A stretch of DNA of 64,000 nt from Kaistella sp. 97-N-M2 (GCF_021513235.1 NZ_CP090976.1:2806394-2870393); one strand, 5' to 3'. Counted from the stretch's first letter, positions 53,476 through 62,816 are shown. A program made the numbers and translations. Notes: a model not told the origin generated them from the sequence alone.

Positions 53476-55452
53476 TTAAAATAAACCTTCATCCACAATA
53501 TTCGGCAGCGTCACTTTTAAATTTGGCTCCGCTTCCATCGCACGTTTGATGGCAAAGACCGCGCCTTCATTTCTTGCCCAGCTTCTGCGCGAAATCCCGT
53601 TGTTCACATCCCAGAAAAGCATCGATTTTAACCGTCGGTCCGCGTCTTCGGACCCGTCGAGCAACATGCCGAAACCGCCGTTGATAACTTCGCCCCACCC
53701 AACGCCGCCGCCGTTGTGAATGGAAACCCAGGTTGCACCACGGAAACTGTCGCCAATCACATTCTGGATGGCCATATCCGCCGTAAATTTGGAGCCGTCG
53801 TAAATATTCGATGTTTCGCGGTACGGCGAGTCGGTGCCCGAAACATCGTGGTGATCACGCCCCAAGACCACTGCGCCAATTTCGCCTTTTTTGATGGCGC
53901 TGTTGAAAGCGGCGGCAATTTTCATTCTCCCTTCTGCATCGGCGTACAAAATCCTGGCCTGCGAACCCACAACAAGCTTGTTTTCCTGCGCTCCTTTGAT
54001 CCACTGAATATTATCGGCCATCTGCTGCTGAATTTCAGGCGGCGATGTTTTCTTAATTTCCTCTAAAACAGCACACGCGATTTCGTCGGTTTTTGACAGG
54101 TCTTTGGGTTCTCCGCTGGCACAAACCCAACGAAAAGGGCCAAAACCATAATCAAAACACATTGGCCCCATAATATCCTGCACATAGCTCGGGTAGCGGA
54201 AATCGATGCCGTTTTCCGCCATCACAGCTGCGCCGGCTCTGCTGGCTTCGAGTAAAAAGGCGTTTCCATAATCGAAAAAATACGTGCCTTTTGCAGTATG
54301 TTGATTGATGGCAGCGGCATGTCTGCGTAAGGTTTCCTGAACTTTTTCTTTGAACAGAGCCGGATCTTTGGCCATCATTTTGTTGGCTTCTTCAAAAGAA
54401 ATTCCCACAGGATAATACCCGCCGGCCCACGGATTGTGAAGGGAAGTCTGATCCGATCCAATATCGATTTTTAAATTTTCTCCGTCGAATTTTTCCCAAA
54501 CCTCAACAATATTTCCGAGGAAAGCTAGGGAAACGGTTTCCTTATTTTCTTTGGCTTTTTTGACGCGGGAAACCAAGTCGTCCAAATCTTCGATGATTTC
54601 GTCGATCCATTTTTGGTCGTGGCGAATCTTCGTAATTTTCGGGTTAACCTCCGCACAAACGGTGATGCAGCCCGCAATATTTCCGGCTTTTGGCTGTGCG
54701 CCGGACATTCCGCCCAAGCCGGACGTCACGAATAAACCGCCAACGGGTTCTTTTTTAATTTTTCGAAAAGCATTGAGAACGGTAATCGTGGTTCCGTGCA
54801 CAATTCCCTGCGGGCCGATGTACATATAACTTCCGGCGGTCATTTGTCCGTACTGCGACACGCCCAGCGCATTCATTTTTTCCCAGTCGTCGGGTTTGGA
54901 ATAATTTGGAATAACCATCCCGTTGGTCACCACGACTCTCGGCGCTTCTTTATGGCTCGGAAAAAGTCCCATCGGATGTCCGGAATACATCGTCAATGTC
55001 TGCTCGTCTGTCATTTCCGATAAATATTTCATGGTCAGAAGATATTGTGCCCAATTCTGGAAAACCGCACCGTTTCCGCCGTACGTGATGAGTTCGTGCG
55101 GATGCTGAGCCACGGCGTAATCCAAATTGTTCTGAATCATCAACATGATTGCTTTTGCCTGATCGGACTTTCCGGGATAATCGCCGATCGGACGGGCTTT
55201 CATTTCATAATCGGGGCGAAAACGATACATGTAGATCCGGCCGTATGTTTCGAGTTCGGCTTTAAATTCCGGCAGCAATTCCGCGTGAAATTTGGGTTCG
55301 AAGTAGCGCAGCGCATTTTTCAAAGCCAGCTTTTTTTCTTCGTCGCTAAGGATTTCTTTGCGTTTTGGCGCATGATTGATTTGTGGGTCGTAGGGCTTTT
55401 TGGAAGGGAGTTCAGCCGGAATTCCCTGTTGGAGCTGGTCTTGAAAGGTCAT
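53476..55452 (-). CDS. hutU: Urocanate hydratase
   Basis: Second enzyme of histidine degradation, converting urocanate to imidazolonepropionate with tightly bound NAD+. The 658 residues contain the urocanase marks TYGGNGAVFQNWAQY, TAGSYMYIGPQGIVHGTT, FVTSGLGGMSGAQPKAGNIA, and the C-terminal GRDHHDVSGTDSPYRET and HNGGGVGWGEVINGGFG. I start at ATG 55452 (MTFQDQLQQG); an upstream ATG at 55482 would add ten residues. It is longer than the roughly 555-residue proteobacterial enzyme, like the larger Bacteroidetes forms. The other hut genes are not adjacent. Confidence 0.95.
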   Translation of the reverse strand: MTFQDQLQQGIPAELPSKKPYDPQINHAPKRKEILSDEEKKLALKNALRYFEPKFHAELLPEFKAELETYGRIYMYRFRPDYEMKARPIGDYPGKSDQAKAIMLMIQNNLDYAVAQHPHELITYGGNGAVFQNWAQYLLTMKYLSEMTDEQTLTMYSGHPMGLFPSHKEAPRVVVTNGMVIPNYSKPDDWEKMNALGVSQYGQMTAGSYMYIGPQGIVHGTTITVLNAFRKIKKEPVGGLFVTSGLGGMSGAQPKAGNIAGCITVCAEVNPKITKIRHDQKWIDEIIEDLDDLVSRVKKAKENKETVSLAFLGNIVEVWEKFDGENLKIDIGSDQTSLHNPWAGGYYPVGISFEEANKMMAKDPALFKEKVQETLRRHAAAINQHTAKGTYFFDYGNAFLLEASRAGAAVMAENGIDFRYPSYVQDIMGPMCFDYGFGPFRWVCASGEPKDLSKTDEIACAVLEEIKKTSPPEIQQQMADNIQWIKGAQENKLVVGSQARILYADAEGRMKIAAAFNSAIKKGEIGAVVLGRDHHDVSGTDSPYRETSNIYDGSKFTADMAIQNVIGDSFRGATWVSIHNGGGVGWGEVINGGFGMLLDGSEDADRRLKSMLFWDVNNGISRRSWARNEGAVFAIKRAMEAEPNLKVTLPNIVDEGLF

Positions 55453-55654
55453 GGTGCGTGTAATGTTCAAAATTTTATTCAAAGTTTTAAAGGTATTGAA
55501 ATATTAAAATAAAAGGAAATCGAAAGCCAGAAAATTTTTCCGCACGTGGAATGATCTAAAAACTACGCGTCTATTTCAGAAAAAACTCAGTGTTCTTAAA
55601 AAAATGAGTCTGCAATTTATAATCGTTTGTTTTCGTACCTTTGTCGGTCAACAT

Positions 55655-56032
55655 ATGAAAAAATTTCTTGCCATATTGCTGACTGTTTTCTATTTCGGAT
55701 CTTCTTCCGGAATGGTGTTCAATCTGCATTATTGTCTGGATGAGATTTTTGTTTCGCTTACTTCAACGGATAAAACCTGCGATATCTGTGGGACGTCGAA
55801 AAAGAAGGACTGCTGTAAATCAGAGGTTAAAATTGCCAAAACCGATGTGGCGCAGAAAGCAAATCTTCTGTCTCTGGACACTTTTGCGGTATATGCCGTC
55901 ATCGTTCAAAACGTATTTCCCGCGTTCTCCTACCCCATCCTTCAGCAAAATTATTTCGCGGTTCGCATTAATGCGCCGCCACAAAAAGCGATCCCGGCTT
56001 TATTTCTTACATACTGTAATTTTAGAATTTAG
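55655..56032 (+). CDS. HYC/CC/PP-type small exported protein
   Basis: 125 residues: a signal peptide (MKKFLAILLTVFYFG), then NLHYCLDEIF, a CDICG motif, a DCCKSE pair and a C-terminal APPQKAI. The HYC, CC and PP landmarks match a Bacteroidetes family of small exported proteins, function unknown. Its cysteines suggest metal binding, and it opens a run of copper-related genes. I start at ATG 55655; the frame is open to 55604 without a better signal. Confidence 0.75.
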   Translation: MKKFLAILLTVFYFGSSSGMVFNLHYCLDEIFVSLTSTDKTCDICGTSKKKDCCKSEVKIAKTDVAQKANLLSLDTFAVYAVIVQNVFPAFSYPILQQNYFAVRINAPPQKAIPALFLTYCNFRI

Positions 56033-56124
56033 AATAGAATATTTCGCTCTTTTAACAGATCGCGGAAAAGTCACGTCCCTACTTTTGGGGCAACTCTATT
56101 TTTAAATCATCTAAAATTATTACA

Positions 56125-56595
56125 ATGAAAAAATTAATTTTCACAACCCTGTTCTCTGTATTTTCTATCATAAGCCTGTCTGCGCAGCAGAAAGACGCTT
56201 CCCTTTCCAAAATGTATCAGAGTTATCTCAACATCAAAAATGCACTCGTGTCCGATCAGTCCGACGAGGCTTCGAAAGCTGCCAATACTTTTCTAAAGTC
56301 TGCTTCGATGGTGGATTACAAAGTACTGTCGGAAGGTAATCTGGATCTTCTTCGGAAAGAAGCCTCAAAAATCGCCGACAGCCGGAGCATAGAAATGCAG
56401 CGCGAAGCCTTTAACAACCTTTCTAAAAACATGATCGCACTTACCGGAAAACACAAGCTTGCAGACGAATCTATATTTGTGCAGTATTGCCCGATGGCAA
56501 AGGCCAGCTGGTTAAGCGCCGAAAAAAATGTTAAAAATCCGTACTACGGAAAGTCCATGTTGACGTGCGGAAGTGTGAAAGCTGAAATTAAATAA
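56125..56595 (+). CDS. DUF3347-type exported protein
   Basis: 156 residues with a signal peptide (MKKLIFTTLFSVFSIISLSA-QQ). The helical domain ends in a conserved motif QYCPMAKASWLSAEK, then KNPYYGKSMLTCG, which in other proteins is attached to CusB-like efflux adaptors and resembles a copper-binding site with Cys and Met. Here it is free-standing. It lies between the HYC/CC/PP gene and the DUF305 gene, supporting periplasmic copper handling (inference). Confidence 0.85.
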   Translation: MKKLIFTTLFSVFSIISLSAQQKDASLSKMYQSYLNIKNALVSDQSDEASKAANTFLKSASMVDYKVLSEGNLDLLRKEASKIADSRSIEMQREAFNNLSKNMIALTGKHKLADESIFVQYCPMAKASWLSAEKNVKNPYYGKSMLTCGSVKAEIK

Positions 56596-56707
56596 ATACC
56601 TGATTCTTTATCGCTTCGTAAATAACGTCGATTTCACCAATTGAAGTCGAATTCGAAGTGATGAAGGAATGCAGCTTATTTATTTTAAACCTCTAAATTT
56701 TAACAAA

Positions 56708-57193
56708 ATGAAAACTTCCAAAGAAAATCAAAATAATCATTCCAGTCCTTATCCGAAATTTTTTGTCATGATGGCAGTTTCGTTCCTCATTATGTACGGC
56801 GTGATGTATTTGAATACGTATGAGCTCGATCATGTTTACTTCAGCCTCACGCGATTTTATATGACGTGTTTGATGATTGCAACGATGGCAATTGTGATGC
56901 TTGTTTTTATGCTGAAAATGTATCAGAATAAAAAGATGAACACCGCGATTATTGCGGGCAGCGTCATTTTGTTTTTCGGTGCGCTTTTTCTCGTCCGCGC
57001 CCAAAAACCCGTTGATGATCTCCTTTGGATGCGCGCGATGATTCCGCATCATTCCATTGCGATCCTGACGAGCGAACGTGCGGACCTAAAAGACCCGCAG
57101 GTAAAGGAACTTGCAAACAGCATCATCACTGCGCAGAAAAAAGAGATTGAAGAAATGAAAACTATGATTAAACGCCTGGAGAATGAAAAATAA
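56708..57193 (+). CDS. DUF305-type membrane protein
   Basis: 161 residues. Three membrane helices (about 21-42, 51-73, 80-100) are followed by a periplasmic DUF305-like domain (LWMRAMIPHHSIAILTSERA, IEEMKTMIKRL) with His and Met residues able to bind metal. Start at ATG 56708. Its last 11 bases overlap the multicopper oxidase gene, so translation is coupled. Similar proteins occur in copper and silver resistance loci. Confidence 0.87.
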   Translation: MKTSKENQNNHSSPYPKFFVMMAVSFLIMYGVMYLNTYELDHVYFSLTRFYMTCLMIATMAIVMLVFMLKMYQNKKMNTAIIAGSVILFFGALFLVRAQKPVDDLLWMRAMIPHHSIAILTSERADLKDPQVKELANSIITAQKKEIEEMKTMIKRLENEK

Positions 57194-59546
57194 AATGAAG
57201 CCTGTTTACCGCATCTTTATTTTAATGATGCTCACTTTCTCCGGTGCAGCTTTTTCCCAAAACCACGACATGCACGCTTCAAAAACGCATCAACGTTCAA
57301 GCGATTCGGCTGCGTCGGTATCTTTCGGTGGAAAAACCGTGCGCTACGATCTTTTTGTGAAGGATACGTTGGTAAATTTTACCGGAAAAGCAGCGCGCGC
57401 CATTGCAACAAACGGAAAATTGCAGGCGCCCACTTTATACTTTACCGAAGGCGATACGGCGGAAATCTATCTGCACAATCAACTGAAAGAAAATACCGGC
57501 CTGCACTGGCACGGCGTGATTCTGCCCAACGAAATGGACGGCGTTCCCTATCTTACGACGAAAGAAGTGAAACCGGGTGAAACGCAACTCTATAAATTTC
57601 GAATTTCGCAGAACGGAACCTATTGGTATCATTCCCATGAAGGCGTGCAGGAGCAGATCGGCATGAACGGCGTTTTGGTCTTTAAAAAGCGCGAAGGGCA
57701 ACCCGAAAAAAAGTTCGCCGCAGATATTCCTGTTTTGTTAGGCGAATGGACCGATGAAAATCCAAAGCAAATCATGCGGCGGCTACATATGGACGATACC
57801 GATTGGTACGGAATAAAGAAGGGCACCACGCAAAGTTATTCCGAAGCGATTGCCAAAGGGCATTTCGGAACGAAACTTTTAAATGAGTGGAAACGCATGG
57901 AAGCCATGGACGTGAGTGATGTTTATTATGATCAATTTTTAATAAACGGCAAGCCTTCTTCGGATTATTCCAAACTAAAAGCCGGAGATCAAGTTCATCT
58001 GCGCGTGGTGAACGGCGGTTCTTCCTCCTATTTTTGGTTGAATTTTGGCGGCGGAAAAATGCGAATTATCGGTAGTGATGGTAATGAAGTTGAACCTGTT
58101 GAAGTGGATCGTTTTATTGTGGGCGTCTCTGAAACCTATGATGTCGAAGTCACCATTCCCGAAAATAAAAGCTTCGAGTTTCGCGCCACGCCGGAAGACC
58201 GGCAAGGTCACGCGTCGCTTTGGTTAGGATCCGGCGAAAAAGTGACCGCGCCAACGCTGCCCAAACTGATGCTTTTCGAAGGCATGAAAATGATGAACGG
58301 CATGATGAAAATGAACGGCGACATGAAACCGATGACGATGAAAATGGGCAATCAGATGATGGATATGAACGAAGTCATGTATCCTGAAATTCCCGCAACA
58401 CAGCGCGGGGAAACCATGATACACATGCAGAAAATGATGGGCGGCACAAAAATGAAAGATGAAGAAATGGATCACGAAATGTCGCTGAGTTCAGAAATGA
58501 AAATGGATCGCAGCGCACACAAGATGACGGCGTCCGACGACGGAGAAATTGTACGTCTGAATTACAATATGCTGAAATCTCCTTTCAAAACGATTCTGCC
58601 CGCGGAAAATGTAAAAGTCCTGAACTTTACTCTGGACGGAAACATGCGCAATTACCTTTGGACACTGGATAATAAAACCGTCGCCGAAACCGACAAAATC
58701 CTCATCAAAAAAGGAGAAGTAGTCCGCATTACCATGTATAACAATTCGATGATGCGCCATCCCATGCACCTTCACGGTCACGATTTTAGGCTCATTAATT
58801 CGAAAGGAGAATATTCGCCTTTAAAAAACGTCATCGATATCGCACCAATGGAAACCAATACGATCGAGTTCGCCGCAAATCAGGACGGCGACTGGTTTTT
58901 CCACTGTCATATTTTGTATCACATGATGGCGGGAATGGGCAGGGTTTTCAGTTACGAAAATTCTGCGCGGAATCCGCAACTTCCCGATAAAGAGGCGGCT
59001 TACAAAAAGTTTCTGAGCATGAACCGCATGGTTAATACGAAAGCCATGCTCGATGTAGCCTCCAACAAGATGCATTTTGAAAACATGACGATGATCGGTC
59101 CGCGATGGACGAACATCAACGAATTTCATACAAATTATAAGTTTGATCATTTCGAGGGAAGTATTAAAGTTGGGCGTTTCCTCGGCAAGTATCAGTGGGC
59201 AATGCCTTATGTGGGTTTCAGAACCACCAAAACACACGACAATGCCAAAACCTGGTTCGGACAAAATGTAAAGCCTGATGATCAAAATGTGGCGATTGCA
59301 GGACTCCGATATATTTTACCGTTTTTAATTACGGCGGATGCGAATGTTGATCACAACGGCAAAGTCCGTTTGGAATTAGGGCGCGAAGGAATTCCGCTTT
59401 CCCCAAGAATTCGCGGTAACTTTTCTGTGAATTCGGATCAAGAATATGATTTTGGTTTGAAATATATCCTCCAGAAATGGATTTCGGTCTCCACCAATTA
59501 CGACAGCGAATTTGGTTTTGGTGCCGGTTTAACATTTATGTATTAG
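57183..59546 (+). CDS. copA: CopA-type multicopper oxidase with C-terminal CopB-like region
   Basis: Periplasmic or outer-membrane-associated copper oxidase of 787 residues. Signal peptide to about 25 (FSGAAFSQ). Copper ligands are intact: LHWHG (107-111), WYHSH (148-152), HPMHLHGHDF and HCHILYHM. A long Met-rich region (about 365-450) resembles the Cu-binding inserts of CopA/PcoA. After the third cupredoxin the last 190 residues or so (from about 598) read like CopB: DHFEGSIKVGRFLGKYQW, VAIAGLRYILPFLI, PRIRGNFSVNSDQEYDFGLK and an aromatic-ended final strand (GAGLTFMY), a beta-barrel look. So CopA and CopB appear fused. A terminator follows. Confidence 0.9.
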   Translation: MKNKMKPVYRIFILMMLTFSGAAFSQNHDMHASKTHQRSSDSAASVSFGGKTVRYDLFVKDTLVNFTGKAARAIATNGKLQAPTLYFTEGDTAEIYLHNQLKENTGLHWHGVILPNEMDGVPYLTTKEVKPGETQLYKFRISQNGTYWYHSHEGVQEQIGMNGVLVFKKREGQPEKKFAADIPVLLGEWTDENPKQIMRRLHMDDTDWYGIKKGTTQSYSEAIAKGHFGTKLLNEWKRMEAMDVSDVYYDQFLINGKPSSDYSKLKAGDQVHLRVVNGGSSSYFWLNFGGGKMRIIGSDGNEVEPVEVDRFIVGVSETYDVEVTIPENKSFEFRATPEDRQGHASLWLGSGEKVTAPTLPKLMLFEGMKMMNGMMKMNGDMKPMTMKMGNQMMDMNEVMYPEIPATQRGETMIHMQKMMGGTKMKDEEMDHEMSLSSEMKMDRSAHKMTASDDGEIVRLNYNMLKSPFKTILPAENVKVLNFTLDGNMRNYLWTLDNKTVAETDKILIKKGEVVRITMYNNSMMRHPMHLHGHDFRLINSKGEYSPLKNVIDIAPMETNTIEFAANQDGDWFFHCHILYHMMAGMGRVFSYENSARNPQLPDKEAAYKKFLSMNRMVNTKAMLDVASNKMHFENMTMIGPRWTNINEFHTNYKFDHFEGSIKVGRFLGKYQWAMPYVGFRTTKTHDNAKTWFGQNVKPDDQNVAIAGLRYILPFLITADANVDHNGKVRLELGREGIPLSPRIRGNFSVNSDQEYDFGLKYILQKWISVSTNYDSEFGFGAGLTFMY

Positions 59547-59554
59547 AAAAAACT

Positions 59555-59583
59555 AAAACCTCCCGAAAAATGGGAGGTTTTAT
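59555..59583 (+). terminator. Terminator after copA
   Basis: A 10-bp perfect stem AAAACCTCCC / GGGAGGTTTT with a GAAAAAT loop; the arm ends in a short T run. Confidence 0.85.
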
Positions 59584-59620
59584 TTTGATGCATACCTTAA
59601 AGATTAATTTATATTAATCT

Positions 59621-60670
59621 TTACTCCGCTATTTTTACACTTTGCCCGATCCTTTCTCCCATTTTCACAGTAGTTTCGATACCTCCGGCGGTGTTTTTCA
59701 AAAAATCCGCATCAATTTTAATTTTATCTTTCTCAAAAAGCAAAACTACGGTGGAGCCGCCAAATTTAAAGTAACCTTTCTCCCCGCCTTTTTCCACAGA
59801 ATTTCCTCTGTAAGTTTGAATCATGCTTCCCACCATCGTTGCGCCAACTTCAGCCATTACCACTTCACCAAAAAGTGGATTTGAAATAATGGAATACTGG
59901 CGCTTGTTCAGCCAAAAAATTTCCGTCATTTTGCGCAGTGCCAAAGGGTTTACGGAGTAGTAATCACCTTCTATACGTCGGTTCGGAGAAATTTTACCGC
60001 CCACAGGAAAATGATAACGGTGATAATCCGGCGGCGCTAAACGGAAGATCAACAGCGCGCCATCTCGGTATTTCCGGGCAAGATAGGCATCATCCAAAAA
60101 AGATGAGACATCAAAACGAGCACCTTTGATGAAAAAATCCGTATTGGTGATGTTGGACCAGGCTAAAACTTTTCCGTCCGCCGGCGAAACTGCAATCGTA
60201 GAATCTCGATCGATGGGTCTGGCGTCGCTTTTAAGTTTACGCGTAAAAAAATCATTAAAATTGACGTATTCTTTCTGCTGAGCGATGGTCATATCAACAT
60301 CAAAATCTTTAATAAAAGGTTTTATCAATTCCGTGGAGGAAACATCATCCATCCTGGTGCCATAGTAGGACGACAGGATTTTCCTTTTCGCCAAAGTCCA
60401 CATCGTTGCTTCACCAACGGGATTATTATAAAGCCAAACCAACCAATTTTCTCCCGCTACCTTTTCGGTTTTTAACTGGCTGCTTCCTCTTTCGTAATAC
60501 CGAATAGGATCCTGAGCCTGCGGCGGGTAAACGGCGATACCGATTAATAGGGCAAAAGACAGAAAGAGGATTGGCCATCTTTTTTTTTGGCGGATAACTT
60601 CATGGACGATTGTTTCAGGAAAGGCAAATATAAACATTACCCATTTAAAGTTTAATCGCTCCGTAATCAA
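59621..60670 (-). CDS. psd: Phosphatidylserine decarboxylase
   Basis: Makes phosphatidylethanolamine at the inner membrane. The 349 residues have an N-terminal membrane segment (about 33-50), the family motif VNFNDFFTRKLKSDARPID, the PADGKVLAW segment, APPDYHRYHFPV and the processing site KFGGSTVVLLF, where Ser306 should become the pyruvoyl group. The self-cleaving serine motif is GGS here rather than the E. coli LGS. The start at 60670 is the first ATG; an internal one at residue 12 is possible. Confidence 0.92.
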   Translation of the reverse strand: MITERLNFKWVMFIFAFPETIVHEVIRQKKRWPILFLSFALLIGIAVYPPQAQDPIRYYERGSSQLKTEKVAGENWLVWLYNNPVGEATMWTLAKRKILSSYYGTRMDDVSSTELIKPFIKDFDVDMTIAQQKEYVNFNDFFTRKLKSDARPIDRDSTIAVSPADGKVLAWSNITNTDFFIKGARFDVSSFLDDAYLARKYRDGALLIFRLAPPDYHRYHFPVGGKISPNRRIEGDYYSVNPLALRKMTEIFWLNKRQYSIISNPLFGEVVMAEVGATMVGSMIQTYRGNSVEKGGEKGYFKFGGSTVVLLFEKDKIKIDADFLKNTAGGIETTVKMGERIGQSVKIAE

Positions 60671-60693
60671 CTTAACGCGGGTGGGGAAATTTC

Positions 60694-60729
60694 AAAAAAG
60701 ACCGCTTTCACTGTGTGTGAAAACGGTCT
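60694..60729. terminator. Bidirectional terminator between psd and an acidic-protein gene
   Basis: An outer 6-bp stem AGACCG / CGGTCT (60699-60704 with 60724-60729) and an inner TTTCAC / GTGAAA stem, with an A run on the left that gives Ts on the minus strand. Confidence 0.75.
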
Positions 60730-60753
60730 AAATTTTTCTTACTTCAATTTCCT

Positions 60754-61044
60754 TTATACAAGGTCGTCATTTCGTTCTTCGTGATTATCGGCGTTATCGC
60801 TTCGGCTGTAGAAATTATTTTCTTCATCTTCAGATCCAATCTCTTCCATGGCATCGTCCGCAGCAACACCTGGAACATCCAAATCGTCGCCAAGTCTTTC
60901 TTCGCCTGAATCTTCGGTAAGGATAGGATTTCCGTCGCCATCCATCGGTACAGCTTCTTCCTGATTGAAAATATCGTTTTCAGGAGAATAATTCATTTCT
61001 CTCAATTGCTCGTTTTGTTCGCTTTTGTTATTTTCTGGTGTCAT
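60754..61044 (-). CDS. Small acidic protein of unknown function
   Basis: 96 residues, very rich in Asp, Glu and Asn (EDSGEERLGDDLD, GSEDEENNFYSRSD) with no hydrophobic core, so probably disordered. I do not recognise it; it has a complete gene layout with its own terminator. Similar short acidic proteins are common in this bacterial group. Function unknown. Confidence 0.65.
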   Translation of the reverse strand: MTPENNKSEQNEQLREMNYSPENDIFNQEEAVPMDGDGNPILTEDSGEERLGDDLDVPGVAADDAMEEIGSEDEENNFYSRSDNADNHEERNDDLV

Positions 61045-61128
61045 AATAATTGATTTTTATACTGCATCTGAAGACAAAAATGATTCCAAGCTTGTCTCAA
61101 AAATATTTAAAATTTATTTTTCTAATTT

Positions 61129-62097
61129 TTAATTTTGATAAACTTCGGGATTTGCGCAGTTAGGCATCGCTTCACCTTTTGCAAAAGCCACGATATTTTC
61201 TGCAGCCAGTTTTGCCATTCCGTTGCGCGCCTCAACTGTAGCAGAACCGATGTGCGGCAAAACGCAGACATTAGACAACTCAAGCAATGGATGGTCCTTA
61301 TCCATCGGTTCAGGATTGGTAACGTCTAAACCTGCGCCCCAAATTTCTCTGGTTTTTAACGCATGTAGTAAATCATCTTCGCTGTGAAAACCGCCTCTTG
61401 CGGTATTGATGAAGATGGCGTTCGATTTCATTTTTTCGAATATTTCTGTATTGAAAATTCCGGCCTGCTCTTCTGTATAATTCGCATTAATACTTAGAAC
61501 ATCTGATCTTTTAACAAGATCTTCAAAGGAAACGTATTGTGCCTCCAGTTTGTTTTCGGCGTCGGAGTTGCGGCTTCTGTTGTGGTAAATAATGTTCATC
61601 TCAAAAGCTTTTTTACACTTTTCTGCCATTTCAAAACCTATTCGTCCTAAACCATAAATTCCTAATGTTTTTCCATATAACTCCTGCCCCAATTCTTCCA
61701 GGGCATCAAAATCTTTCCAGTTTCCGGATTTTACTTTGTCGATATTGTAAGTAGCTTTTCTGGAAACCATTTGCATAAGGAGAAAAGCGACGTCCGACGT
61801 GGCTCTGCTCAAAACATCGGGCGTATTGCCAATTGGGATTTTTCTGGCATTTGCTTGCTGTACATTCACATTGTCGAAACCCACTGAAAACAACGCAATG
61901 GCTTTAATATTGGGACATTCATCAAAAAATTCTTTATCGAATTGATGTTTTCCCACATTTAAGATCGCATCGGCTTTTTTACAGTTTTCTAACCATTCGG
62001 CGTCATTTTCATTCTCAGGAAAAATAACTTCGATATTTTCCTTTTGCAGGATCTCCATTCCGATCTGTGGAATTTGAGCATTAACAAATACTTTCAT
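61129..62097 (-). CDS. D-2-hydroxyacid dehydrogenase
   Basis: A 322-residue NAD(P)-dependent reductase of the glyoxylate/hydroxypyruvate reductase type. The Rossmann motif is LGIYGLGRIGFEMA; the catalytic Arg is in FINTARGGF, the Glu in TNPEPMDKDHP and the His in VLPHIGSATVEA. Substrate is not certain (glyoxylate, hydroxypyruvate or another 2-oxoacid). It is transcribed divergently from the riboswitch-like element and thioesterase. Confidence 0.92.
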   Translation of the reverse strand: MKVFVNAQIPQIGMEILQKENIEVIFPENENDAEWLENCKKADAILNVGKHQFDKEFFDECPNIKAIALFSVGFDNVNVQQANARKIPIGNTPDVLSRATSDVAFLLMQMVSRKATYNIDKVKSGNWKDFDALEELGQELYGKTLGIYGLGRIGFEMAEKCKKAFEMNIIYHNRSRNSDAENKLEAQYVSFEDLVKRSDVLSINANYTEEQAGIFNTEIFEKMKSNAIFINTARGGFHSEDDLLHALKTREIWGAGLDVTNPEPMDKDHPLLELSNVCVLPHIGSATVEARNGMAKLAAENIVAFAKGEAMPNCANPEVYQN

Positions 62098-62241
62098 GTA
62101 AATTCTTTTAATTTAAGGCCTCATTTAAAAGGCCGCCGCATGAAATTCAATTTTCGTTCCGATTATCCGGATATATTGGCAGGATGGAGAACTGAAAAAA
62201 AACATTTTAAAAGTAAGTTCACACTAAAAACCTTTATATTT

Positions 62242-62364
62242 ACGGCCGAAACGGGTGAATCGTGTGCAAATCACGAACTGTCGCGCAACCGTAATTCAAT
62301 TTATTGAAAAGTCGGATCCCCAAAAAACTTTCGCGATTTGAAGTAGAAATCCCAAAAGATTTCT
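62242..62364 (+). ncRNA. Cobalamin-riboswitch-like element upstream of a thioesterase gene
   Basis: The stretch 62242-62321 has the conserved core of cobalamin aptamers: GGCCGAAACGGGTGAATC, then GTGTGCAAATCACG, then AACTGTCGCGCAACCGTAA and, after an AT-rich loop, AAGTCGGAT as the likely B12 box. A hairpin (AGAAATC / GATTTCT, 62345-62364) and a T run follow as a possible expression platform. A box close to TAnnTTTG is at 62235-62242, so the transcript would start at the aptamer. It lacks the longer peripheral arms of many cobalamin riboswitches, so it could be a short or degenerate version. The gene controlled would be the thioesterase at 62400. Confidence 0.72.
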
Positions 62365-62399
62365 GTTCATTTCTGTTTTTAATCTTAAAATAAAAAAAA

Positions 62400-62810
62400 A
62401 TGAACTATCAAGAGAAGATCAAAAATTCCGAAACCCACGTTTTCAAGGTTGTTTTCCCGAATATTACCAACCATCACAATACCATGTTTGGCGGCACAGT
62501 GATGGAAATGATGGATGAAGTTGCCTTTATGACGGCCACCAGATTCGCCCGAAAATCTTTCGTCACCGTGAGTTGCGACCGCATCGATTTCAAGAAACCC
62601 ATTCCTGCGGATACATTGGTGGAACTGATAGGGAAAGTGAAGTATGTGGGAAATTCCAGTTTAAAAGTAAATGTAGAGGTTTTCGTGGAGGAAATGTACG
62701 CGGAGAAAAGAGAAAGGGCTGTTGCGGGTGATTTTACCCTGGTCGCAATTGGCGCAGACAAAAAACCTGTTCCCATCTTTGAGAATAAGGAAAATATTGA
62801 AATTGTATAA
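62400..62810 (+). CDS. Acyl-CoA thioesterase, hotdog fold
   Basis: 136 residues of the YciA/BFIT-like acyl-CoA hydrolase group. The motif is NITNHHNTMFGGTVMEMMDEVAF, split here as NITNHHNTMFGG then VMEMMDEVAFMTATR, with the catalytic Asp/Glu in MMDE; DRIDFKKPIPADTLVE and VAGDFTLVAIG complete the fold. It hydrolyses acyl-CoA thioesters in the cytoplasm. It lies directly downstream of the riboswitch-like element, and a terminator follows. Confidence 0.9.
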   Translation: MNYQEKIKNSETHVFKVVFPNITNHHNTMFGGTVMEMMDEVAFMTATRFARKSFVTVSCDRIDFKKPIPADTLVELIGKVKYVGNSSLKVNVEVFVEEMYAEKRERAVAGDFTLVAIGADKKPVPIFENKENIEIV

Positions 62811-62816
62811 GAATAA

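Noticed and set aside
62044..62307. Open frame of 87 codons upstream of the thioesterase
   Set aside because: It runs through the start of the divergent dehydrogenase gene and the riboswitch-like element; protein features are absent.
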